In this document: piece by piece, positions 32,726-43,200 of the stretch
Position numbering within the stretch: the stretch's first letter is position 1
Layout of the letters: every line of letters starts with the position of its first letter
NCBI RefSeq assembly: GCF_000003815.2
Contig: NC_049981.1
Location: 11,500,028-11,564,027, forward strand
Source: Branchiostoma floridae
Taxonomy: Eukaryota; Chordata; Leptocardii; Amphioxiformes; Branchiostomatidae
Length of the DNA stretch: 64,000 nucleotides
Direction: 5' to 3'
Made by a program: the position numbers and the translations under genes
Notes under the pieces: model-generated
Database searches by the model: none
Told to the model about the DNA's origin: nothing
What the model saw: only the letters and a program-made list of their open reading frames with translations

Positions 32726-32923
32726 TATATAAGCCCCTTACTCCAGACAGCTGGCAGACATGCAAATGTCCACTGTCCACGATTGGTCTAGTCTAAAAAT
32801 ACCCCACGGTACCATTGGTCAAAAGAATGCACTTCTTCGATTGGCTATCTGAAGAAATGAAATTAATTGCAGCACACGACCAGGACCAATGATGTCTGAG
32901 GGATGACTGATTGCTTGACCAAT
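32726..32923. promoter_or_regulatory. Two-sided histone-type promoter-like block
   Basis: Read on the minus strand: three CCAAT boxes (32840-32844, 32814-32818, 32782-32786), an octamer ATTTGCAT (32760-32767) and a TATA box (32726-32733). On the plus strand two CCAAT boxes lie at 32886-32890 and 32919-32923. Octamer plus CCAAT plus TATA is typical of animal histone promoters, often bidirectional. H4-like fragments lie on both sides, pointing outward. Confidence 0.5.
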
Positions 32924-33052
32924 CACAGATCAGTAATTATTTTCACCTATGTTGGCCACACCTTTGTTCGTCTCCCCCAGACCATTTTCATTCGATTCTT
33001 TTACCACGTGAGACCGTAGCCGCTTCTTCTCGCGGACTTACCGTAAGCAGAA

Positions 33053-33190
33053 ATATCTGCGCACCGCAAGAGACGCAAGGGCTGCCGAAGGGAGATGCCA
33101 ACCGTTACCGTAGGTGTTTCACGACAACACCCGAGGAGATGTCAAGAAATAATCCGGTGTCATCTACGAGACGACCCGCGGCGTTTTATA
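33053..33190 (+). pseudogene. Histone-H4-like fragment E
   Basis: It starts ATATCTGCGCACCGCAAGAG (ATG to ATA) and follows H4 codons 1-27, then skips to GGAGATGTCAAG, ATAATCCGGTGTCATCTACG and AGACGACCCGCGGCGTTTT. This equals H4 GGVKRISGLIYEETRGVL at the DNA level, with indels. It covers tail and helix 2 but is not translatable. Confidence 0.7.
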
Positions 33191-33391
33191 CGGTGAGAAT
33201 AAAGATAGGCTCTGCTATGTTGGTGGACGTTAATTCATTGCAGTTTATGAGATTTGTCCAGTTCTTATTGTGTGGCCCACATTTCCCACTTACCGCTGGG
33301 CATCCGTTGAGCATTTTGTAATTGTTACAGCGATGGCAAGGCAGCTGATGCGAGCCCGTTTTCTTTTACTACAATAGCACCGCAGGCCGAA

Positions 33392-33535
33392 ATATCTCCA
33401 ATCGGTCGGTAAAGGCGGCAAGGGCTGAGAAAGGGACTCACCAAGACTCACCACACGCACGGTGCTTCACGACACATTCCGGGAGACGTTGGGAGAATCT
33501 TGGGGTTCATCCTTGAGGAGATCCGCGGTATTCAG
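33392..33535 (+). pseudogene. Histone-H4-like fragment F
   Basis: From ATATCTCC through GGTAAAGGCGGCAAGGGCTG, ACGGTGCTTCACGACACATTCC, then GGGTTCATCCTTGAGGAGAT and CCGCGGTATTC. The same deletion pattern as fragment E (tail joined to the ISGLIYEETRG region) suggests E and F share an ancestor already lacking codons ~28-40. Confidence 0.65.
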
Positions 33536-34046
33536 AACAGACAGACAGACGGACAGTTTGGTCTTTCGCAGACATTTGACAAGGTATGGAAGCCGTACAT
33601 GTGTTGGTACCATATTAGCAAAAGATCTGTCATTGTCAACATATATAACCCAGATATTTATTTACATGTCTTTGTCGAAACATACCAACACAAAGAAATT
33701 AATCAGGTTTGTCAGAACTCGCCAACACAAAGAAATATCTAACGTTTACAGTTTCAATATATGGACCTGAACAATGCTTAGTTAAAAAGTAGTTTTCTTT
33801 TACTTACTTATCTATGGGTTTTGTCAGATGGAAAATTTGGTTATGAACTTTTTTAAACAATGTATTAAACAATTTGTTTGTGTAATATTGTCCTAGTCTG
33901 TATAGGCTGACATTAGCACTCGTAGAAGAGGTCAAGGTACAGTTCTAATTGTGCCACATTCGCCCATTGGACAGTCGTTGAGCCTTTCGTGTTTGTTACA
34001 GCGGCGGTGAAGCACCTAATGCATATCTCTTTATTTTATCACAGAA

Positions 34047-34172
34047 ATGTCCGGACGTACTAAGGGAAGAGCTGGGTAAGGAAGGTGCCAGGCGCCACCG
34101 TCACTGAAGGTGCTTCCCGACATCAGTGCATCACCAAGACACGGACGCGTCAAGCCTAATACGTACGGCGTT
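34047..34172 (+). pseudogene. Histone-H4-like fragment G
   Basis: It starts ATGTCCGGACGTACTAAGGG, then a stop, then AGGTGCCAGGCGCCACCGTC, AAGGTGCTTCCCGAC and GCATCACCAAG, tracking H4 codons 1-32. A short ACGGACGCGTCAAGC piece follows. Like others of the set it is preceded by ATCACAGAA, which resembles a splice acceptor. Confidence 0.65.
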
Positions 34173-34384
34173 TTTCAGAATTCAGAGTTTTAGGACCCTT
34201 ATTACATTATTCTATTAAATTCTGCATGGCTGCTGATAATATTTACACTCCTGGTGGGACATAAAGCGTCATTATACCCTTGTCACATTATCCACGATCT
34301 TCGGGCGTATCGATGAAAGATCGGCCATATTTAATTAAGATCGACAGAGGGTTGTGCGTATTTTTCACCTGGAAACCGCCCCTG

Positions 34385-34445
34385 TCACATATAAGCCATT
34401 CTTTGTACCTTGTACAATTGTTGTTCAATAAAGTTATAATTATAA
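34385..34445 (+). mobile_element. Retroelement 3' end fragment
   Basis: TTGTACCTTGTACAATTG followed by an ATAAAG signal matches the ending seen near 7730-7765. Probably the tail of the same non-LTR family. No coding part remains. Confidence 0.35.
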
Positions 34446-34449
34446 GCGA

Positions 34450-37400
34450 GGCTAGGGCGATTCCCGCTGAATCGTCGTCCGATCGATTTTCGCCAAATGT
34501 GACAGGGGTATTATGACCCTTTAAAATATGTTTGGAAATAGATGGTTTTTAGAATGCTTTGTTCTAGATGTTTTAATCATATCATGCCATTCCAGTACAG
34601 GAGTGGCTAACAATAAATTGATGTTTTACTTTTTTGTCCTATGTGAATATATGTCTTTTGTGTTTTTATGTCTTTTGTGTTTTTACTTAGCCTAAAGTTG
34701 CCAAAAACTGTCCAAAATTACAATGTAGTATCTTTATGATAGTATACTTAATCATATTGATCATTTTTGGTGTAGAAGGTTGCTTGCAATAATTTTCCTT
34801 CTTAAATTCGTCCCTAAGTAATTTGGCTACTGAATGTATGATTCACGAGCTAGTATCAATCTTATAAATGTTTACTACAACTGCTCTGTTTAGAAGACAA
34901 CAACGCCCTATGGTGTCTATGTGGCGTACTGCACCGGTACAGTAGTCATTCTATCAGCGCCCGTAAAAACTTGGCATTTTCTCATTTCCTCACTTCCTTC
35001 CACGTTGCCATTCTGTGTTAACCTGTTGAAAGCTTTGTGGGAATGTTTGCCTAGTCTTGTAGAAATGTGAATAATGCTTTATGAATAATGTGGATTTGCC
35101 TGTAGCCAGTAGCCTTTGTTCTAAATATATTATGATATACATAACGTTAGTATATATGCACTGCTCACCGACTAGTCACGTATGTTATCTACATAACGTG
35201 GCGTCGACAGAAGCAATGGATTGTTCATTCCTTGACAAAGACTGGAGCTGTTCAGTCGAAAATTTGCTTAAGTCCAATTTTCGTGTCGGAAATTAAAGTT
35301 AAAGTTAGGCATAGTAATAGTATAATTATATTATTATATATTGATTTGTTTATTGATTTTGTCATGTATTCTTTCTTGAAGGTCTTTTGTTCTCACTTAG
35401 GCTTTATATTTCGTGTATTTTGTGGCTTTTCTAGTACAGGACTGGCCACGTTGACATAGAAAGCCACCTTGTCCAAGAAAATGATCTCAAAAGACTCTTT
35501 TCATCTTGTAGTTGTAACCTATTTCCATGATCAAGGTTTGAAAGTGTCAAGTACAACCTGGGCAACACACAGTACACTGTGTTCCTCGAATATGCTATCA
35601 AATAAACCGTTTTAAACCAGGTGTTGTTTTTATTTCTCTTTCAACACCCTCAAACTCAGGTGAAATGATACCCCACCTCTACCCATATCCTCAGACTGTC
35701 GGAAAATGAATGATCCCTCGAGATCTCAGAATTTCACACCCCCTAAATGTTGTGAAATGGTGGGCCCTCCATTCCAAGAACCTTGACCGACATAAAACGA
35801 CTGGTCAAGTTAAATCAAAAGTGTTGCTAATAAGATAGAGACAAATCTAAATTATGAATGAGAATAGTATGGTCAATCAAGCTAGAGTAATGTCTGTTAT
35901 GTACTAGAATATTATGATAGTGACACTGCCTTAGATAAAATTGGGTACAATACTTTGAAGAAAGTGACTTGGATGAAAAAATGGGTCACAGCATGCAACG
36001 GATAGGCTGCACTATAGCGCTCTCTGGCGACTTTCATTGAAACAACAATGTGAAAATGAATTCTATTAAATACATAATGTTAACCTTCCCGGTCTCTCTC
36101 TTTCTCTTCCTCTCCCCTCCCCTCCCCCCCTCTCTCTACTGTGCACGATGATCAGCCTTTCCTGTCCTGCCACTTGCTACATATTAAATGTAATCAAACA
36201 CCACAGGGTGTACCAGTAACCACGGTGATGGCCGTTTAGTCCAGCCATTGACCTTTTAATTGTTCGGAGAAGACGACGAGGATGATACTAAAACAATATG
36301 TTTCCCTTCCGTGGAGGTAAACATAAATGTAGTTGGTTATCCCCATTTCTAAGAGATAACCAGTGGAGCTAAAATGGAAGCATTTTATTGTGCAACAAAT
36401 GACAAGTGACCTTCGCTTTTAAATCAAGATAACGGTCAGTGATAAACTTGACCGGGTAACTACAGGTTATTTTTGATTGACTTATCCCTTGTGGCAAAGC
36501 ACGGCATTAACCTTATTGCCCTGGGGAGTTTGGAGAAGGATTGGACGGGACAATAATCGAGTCCATTATTGCAGGTACACCATACAATAACGGTGGTTTA
36601 TTGGTGATTGCCCCCGACCCCTTAGTCATTACCTGCCGATTGTAGTGAGGATAAGGCCATCTTCTGCACTACTAACACTAGTCTGATATTGGCTACGCTT
36701 GAGGATTGTCGTAAATTGGAAAAACTAGTTGTGCCGGGCGACCTTTCCAGGATGTTGGGCAGCTAAGGCCAATGACCTTTTTTGCCACTGTACTTCCTGA
36801 TTTTTTTATTTCGCTTTAGGGAATGAGGACAACATAACAGACGACCATATATGAAATCTATTCTTGTGGCGTTAGGTTACTCTATGTAGGAAGTGGCAGG
36901 ACAGAGCTGGACACCATATAAATGTTATAGGAATGTGTTTGAATAGGAAAAACAGAGCAGTAGTTTGCTTGGTTTGACTATTTATATGAAATGCGACAAA
37001 ACCGAGCATCAGTTGAAGTGATTGCGTCATTGTGAATGTCAGTATTTATCATTTTAGGTATACATACAATTAGTGCGCACGACTCTAGCTTCCTGGAACA
37101 TGGATGTGTTCACACGATTCTTCCTGGAACACTTATCAGTCCGCACGATCTTTCCCGGAACACTCAATTCAGTCCATAGGACAGAAGGTGTATTAGGATT
37201 TAATGGCAATAGGAAGTAATAATCATCATGGTGTTTGCGCTAGCTATGGACCAAGATGTTGCGAAAGCCGTTTTACCAGGAATAACAGTTTATTTTTGAC
37301 CTATTTCCAATCAAATCCTAGTAGATCTTTTTATAGCACTAGTCAATAACCTAATGCAGTGTACCAAGCTGGAGAGTAGTCCATTGGCCCAAGCTTGCAT

Positions 37401-38570
37401 AACACAATCAAACATAAGGCTAAAGAGAGCTGATTTAATGAGCTGTACTATACTACCTTTAAGATGATGGTCTCGATTTATAATTCTCAAAATTCAATAC
37501 TTACCAGCATGCCAAAATCCAAACAAACTCGTCAGAAGGATCTTTAGTTATAGTTGTGAACTCACAAACACCGACACAAACAGTACTCCCTTAGGACAGG
37601 TACTGATCCTCCACGGAGGTACAAAAACGTGCCATGATTGATCACAAACAGCCACGCCGCGTATGCGCATATCTCCAAACTGCACTACAAGCCTCCAACT
37701 GAGAACACACTATTTATAGAAGTTTCCTACTGTTAGATTTTATCGAAGTCACTTCCATCCAATAAAATGCTGTGTCACCAATCAATCGTAAAGGACTAAA
37801 CGTCTTAATGACCAATATTTTCTCCATACTAGAATTATCGTTCCGCTCTAAACTCTAAACGGCTGGTTGGTCCTCAGCCAGGATTCCTTCAGACAACACT
37901 TCTATGATGGAGCATACCGTATAACGTCGTGTTCGTGCATATAAGGATCATGATGCTTTGACTTTGACTTTGACTTTATGCTACGTCTATATATAGTTGT
38001 TTCCAATTGTGTGTCGGCAAAGGTATCGTACGAAATTCTGATGCAACGTTGACCAAATATCTAAAATAAGAAACCGTGATTCTACTGTATCTACAAGGCA
38101 AGAACTCCTGTACATGCGTCTGACAACACATTACAACTGAGGTACCATGCTGGTTAAATGTTAAAATCGGTGTCTAGTTATTGTTGATTGTTGACTTTGC
38201 GACTGGTTATAGATAAATACAAGCAAATCCACCAGTTAGGCTGATCCCCCGGAGTTCTGTGTATGCATATCATGGTACGTTCTGGGGCAGTGGTGGTTCC
38301 TCCTGTGGAAGAGTCGGCCAGCCCGCTAGTTGATTGGACCTCGGTACTCAGTGTGGACGGAACCTCTCTGCACCACAGGAAAGATCCGGAGCTCTCCAGT
38401 CTGTATCATACGTACTGTACGGGAAGACTCGGATGACGTGTATGGATGGATGACTGACATCTTGTTCTGTGCCAGATAAACGACGAGCTTGGATTTTCCT
38501 AAGAGGGGTGACAGCTAGTTTATTAGAGACAGCGAGGGACAGCGTGACTTTGCTGTCCAAAACAGCGTGA
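34450..38570. other. Non-genic stretch, possible regulatory DNA at 36.2-36.8 kb
   Basis: No exon is recognised. From 36180 to 36790 there are several GATA-type sites (TTATCC/GATAAC near 36338, 36352, 36427, 36440, 36482, 36650) and TGACCT half-sites (36249, 36409, 36773). A pyrimidine run lies at 36100-36140. A near-repeat of CTTCCTGGAACA/CCCGGAACAC occurs at 37092-37165. The GACTTT triplet at 37960-37980 is a short tandem repeat. Confidence 0.4.
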
Positions 38571-38573
38571 AAG

Positions 38574-38625
38574 ATGTTGACAGCAATGTTGGTCGTTCTC
38601 TGTGGTGCCAGCTTCATTTTTGCAG
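38574..38625 (+). CDS. First coding exon of a secreted or membrane protein
   Basis: ATG at 38574 opens MLTAMLVVLCGASFIFA, a compact hydrophobic signal peptide ending near a small residue. It is followed by one base and a GTACGT donor at 38626 (phase 1). The ~300 bases before it lack ATG-led frames over 60 codons on the plus strand and could be leader. No later exon can be identified before 64000, so the intron may be long or the exon may be false. Confidence 0.45.
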
Positions 38626-39064
38626 GTACGTTTTTAGAATTCATACTTTATACCAAAATCACATAGAGGTCTGTTATATCTGGGGGTCTAGATGTGAAAT
38701 GTCATGAAATCACTTTAAATTCACTTAAGTCCTTGAAGAAAAATAGTATCATCCAAAACAGAAAAGATTCTTAAAATTTTTTAACATTCTAAGATAATTT
38801 CTGTGGTAATGTTCATATTATGTCATTGAGATAGAACCACGGCTGTATAACTCGTAGGAGAAGATGTTACTGAGCGCAAGAACGAGACATTTATAAAGAC
38901 ATATTGGTTCTGTCTACCCTAAATTGAAGCCTGGACTTACTCTTGCCAATACGCGCGTGTGGTGGTTTCAATATCACTAGCTAAACTACACAGCACGAAA
39001 AGAGATACTCGAGCAAAGTTGCCGAAATACGTATTAAGGAATTCGTGTAGATCTTGATAATCTT

Positions 39065-39345
39065 TACTTACTCTTAAAGGGTAAGTAAGGATAGTCCCAT
39101 AGCCTTTTCATGCGGCCGGGGCAGTGAGGTGTTATCCATTGTGTCTACAGAACGGTATTGGAAGGCCCAGCCTTCTCCGTTCCCTTCCTTTTACCTCCCC
39201 AAACGAAGTCAGGTACCCATTTTACACCTGGGTAAATTGCGTGAAAAGTAAATTTCCCAAAGGGCGCAACATCGGTGGCATTTAGGGGATTTAAACCCAG
39301 GACTTCTGGGTTCTGGGCTAAACCGTTAGACTAACACGACGCCAC
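39065..39345 (-). repeat. tRNA-derived SINE
   Basis: The minus strand starts at about 39345 with a tRNA-like head: TTAGTCTAACGGTTTAG (A box) and GGGTTTAAATCCCC (B box). About 200 bases of non-coding body follow, including ACACCTGGGTAA-type phrases, and a CTTACTCTT tail. The compact A-B spacing and body are typical of tRNA SINEs. Confidence 0.65.
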
Positions 39346-39469
39346 TAATACCTACTCGTGTAAGAGGTATACTATAGATGGTTGAAGAGGGAAAAACGTC
39401 AACTTTAAGCATGATTTACGATGTGAAAGTTAATGGAATTACTACCTTTCCTAAGAACGTTAATACGTT

Positions 39470-39660
39470 TTCGGTAGCGTTTGTATGTGTGTGTAGTTGA
39501 CAAGCATAACTCTAGAATGCCTCAATGGATTGTGTTCATATTTACCATGTATATAGGTGTTGATAAGACCTCAAAATGATTAAATTTTGGGTCCCCTAGC
39601 AGCTTGTTACAGTGCTGCAGCGGAACATATTGTTATGCTATCTCGTTCGTACAGTTTGCC
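39470..39660 (+). repeat. Dispersed repeat, relative of 23339-23530
   Basis: It shares GGTGTTGATAAGACC-type and TTTGGGTCCCCTAGCAGCTT phrases and a CTGCAGCGGAA end with 23339-23530, in the same orientation. Confidence 0.55.
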
Positions 39661-39884
39661 ATGTTGGTTGTTATTTGCAGGTTGTCATTAGTTGCCGACA
39701 GTATCTGCTCTGATGTTTCCCCATGATGGACTATCCTATTAGTTATATCATACAGGCCCTTAAGCCGCCCTGCCGTCTAATAGAACCCCAACTGATGAGG
39801 TCCAAAAGGACCCACCAGAGTCTCCAGCACATTAAAGCTCCTCTGCTACCATCTATTTACCTTGCCATTTCTGTTAATGGATGA

Positions 39885-40230
39885 ATGAAGATCTTTGTTG
39901 CGCATTTTTACCACACCGGGCTAAATACAGGTCGCAACAAGACATGTTGAAGAATTACATTTAATAGATACAGGATAAAACTAATGTAAGGTAAATGCAA
40001 CTTCTTCTCGCTTTTCAGTTATGGTGACTGAAGATATGTTTTATGATCGATGGTTTGTCTAGTTTCATTAGGAATATGAATTTTTGTACAGAACTTAAGT
40101 GTACGATATAGGAGAATATATTTTGTACAGGCATATCTTTAATTTATCATATGTCAATTCATTTCTCTTTTCTTCATACAGACTACATTCTATTACAAAA
40201 TGACTTGTTTATTCTAGTTTGATGCAATTA
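39885..40230 (+). repeat. Dispersed repeat, relative of 5685-6040
   Basis: Diverged copy of the segment in receptor intron 1, with the same order of landmarks (CACACCGGGCTAAATACAGG, ACAAGACATGTTGA, TTTTATGATCGATGGTTTGT). Confidence 0.7.
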
Positions 40231-43200
40231 ATTTTGTTGACGAATACGTTTTTAGACACCGAATCATTTATTCAGTATGAGAAACGATTACGTTAAGGTT
40301 TTCTCCAGATATCTGTAGTGCTAAAACCTGTATCACGATGTGTATTCCCACCATCTTACGAGTTTGGAAAGTTTTTATTTTATTTCAGAAGACAAGACAA
40401 GTCAAGAGTCCTTCAATCAGACTTCAAAATTCTTCAGATCATGAGACCAAAAATGAACGTTGAAGTATCATATAGCTTAGATATTTTCCAGCACATCATT
40501 TATCAATGAATTCACAATCAGCAACCTTTTTTTGCAGAATTTCACTTGTGGTGAATTACGTGAGGTGTGTTGGATAACTCACAAAAGCCATGCATTTTCT
40601 ATACGTATAGACACTTCCTTCATGGTGAATATTTTTGGTATAAATGAGGGGCGATGTGCACACCAAGACGGCCAAAGTTTCACAGGCTATTGAACAACAC
40701 ATACCAACATGAATTTACAATTGTATTACATCGCCCGGTTTTGCAACTGAACTTTTGTCAAGCCAGGTCAGACATTGTAATCATCCATAGATTACTTGAT
40801 TTAATTTAAGAGGTGAGTTAAGCACAATACTGAATGCTTATTGATATACTCGCGACTAGTGGATACTTAAATGTATAATGTGAAATAGCCTGCGTTTTTA
40901 CTTCCTAAAATTGATATTTATCGGAAACAAGCACTCTAGATCTCTTGTGGAGTAAAAGACTCCTTTAAGTCTTGAATCGTGGTGACCATCCAATATATTT
41001 TACGAGAATGTCCTGTTTTTATTCCAAAAGACACTGAATCGTCCAATAAGACTACAAACAGTCGACGGGGTATCAGAAACGACGACGTTAAAGTGTCCTC
41101 TAGCTGTTAAGCGCTACCAGGATGAGTATCCCCGACTATGGAATGTAGCCGGTGTTAAGTCCAAACCCGCGGTGTCTACCGCTGTACTCATTTTCTGTTC
41201 CCGATCTTTTGACACAAACTATGTCTGTACAAATGAAGACAAAAAAAAACAGGGAAGTTTGCATGGACAGAAAGCGCAGCCCTAAGACATATGGCACCAT
41301 TTGGCGATCTAAGGAAGAAAAACGGCACCACAGGGCCCTCTTTGTTGCCTGATGCCGTATTTTACCCATTAAGGTCCAAGTCTTTGCCCATGACCCTTTG
41401 TCCGGAGCAAGAGACCAGGGCTTCTGTACAAAACAGATACGACATGGGTTCAACTTTAATCTCCGATGCGTGGACGGGCTTCTGAAACAAATTGCCGGCT
41501 GTGCTGTATTGGGAAATGTTGATCCACCAGAAAAGCTCTCCTTTGTTAACGCGCGCCCGGGGGTCGCTAGCATAGCGTCTTTCTTGGACAAGCCGTATAA
41601 CTTTGATATGTGTGCTACTGCCTTGTACATCTCAGTAATGGGGGACGGCTTCTTTGGACACGCCACGGAAAAAAGAAGCATGTACATTTTCCATATTTCT
41701 TATTGTATTCCTCATGGGCTTTTATACTTGGTATATCACTTCAATGGGGACGGTGTCTTTGCCAAGCCAAGGAAAAGGAATGGCAGTCACACATTCATGT
41801 CCTTGAGTCTTAGTTTTTGGCTTTACCGTCGGCATTGAGGGCACATTATGGCTGACCCGTAATGGTAGTAATTTGTGCTGTAATGCACGTGTTCACAAAT
41901 GCGGCCGTCTGTCTTGGTATACGTGTACGGAGGCTTTGGTGTGTATACGTAGCTATTTGAATACACTGTCAATAGATTGGAATTAATTGAGTTGGAAGAT
42001 GACCATAGGGAGTGCAGTTTAGAGTTGCTAGAATTGGTCGTTAATCAGGCATATGACATACAGTCCACAGAAGAGGTTGCAAATTCCTATTTGTTTAAGT
42101 TTTTTTGCAGTTACCGTGCATATACCCTTGTATATGGTACGTATGCTAGTCACGTTCACCGAAGAGTGACAGGAAGTGCCCATGATCAATGCAATATGGA
42201 GACATGTCAATCAAAAACGTTTGGGATGATTGATGAATTAAAATTTCGACATTTGACAGATTCTTAATATAATATTTCACGGAGTCGTGAAATTTTCGAA
42301 CTCCGTACGCTGCAAAAAGGTTGTTTACAATATGCTGTACTCTTAACGCTGTGCATTAAAGGCGTGCATTTCTAGATACATACGTTCGTAGCCGGTGGCA
42401 ATATCACTTATATCAAAAGCTTTGTGACAAAAACCTTCCGTGTTACGTTTTTAGCATACATAAATCAAAGGACTGCATGTGTTTACACACAAGCTCGTTA
42501 AATTGATGGGAAACACGTAAACACCGAGTTATGTTCCTCATGAGTGTACTATAAACTAAGGAAACACCGACATTAGCACGCAATGTGTACAACGTACGCG
42601 TAAAACAATGCCGTATACAATACATGAATTCAGGTGAAGCTTTCTATAGCTAATTACGTCATATATATGTATGATCATAAAATTAATCATATATAGTGCT
42701 GTTACTTAGCCCTGTCGCGGGCATGAAAACAATGATCATAAAATGAGTATAATAAAAGAGTTCACCGGTGTTTTTTATCATGTATATATGTCTATTCTTT
42801 TTAATTCCCGAATGTACGTATGTAATAACAACATGGTAAGTATGCCTATAGGACGCACTGTATAAACGTGACTTGCATGGTACGGATACAATATCCTTAC
42901 TAATAAGAAGGAAATGAAAGCCTATAGGCCTTTAATAAGGACCAATTACCAAATATGCCTCCACGGGCTGTTCGTAAACGTTATTACCTTGTATATGGAG
43001 CTTTCACATGTCGGTCCCATCATTATGAGCTTGTAAAAGTGAGTCCAATGGGAGGGAAAACTTTGCCCTGTACCAGTATCGTAGGTTTATGCTATTTAAT
43101 AGAAACGGCAAATATACCGGGCGCTAGTTCGGTGTTATATAGTTTGATCTTATGAAATAACATGCAAGTATATTGCTCAGATATTTTACGTTTTAATACG

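Noticed and set aside
29935..34172. An intact, functional histone H4 gene
   Set aside because: Every H4-like fragment has frameshifts, stops or lacks the C-terminal half, and no histone 3' stem-loop was seen.
41136..41687. 183-codon minus ORF as a gene
   Set aside because: No domain, signal or splice context, and a 146-codon plus ORF overlaps it; composition alone can explain both.
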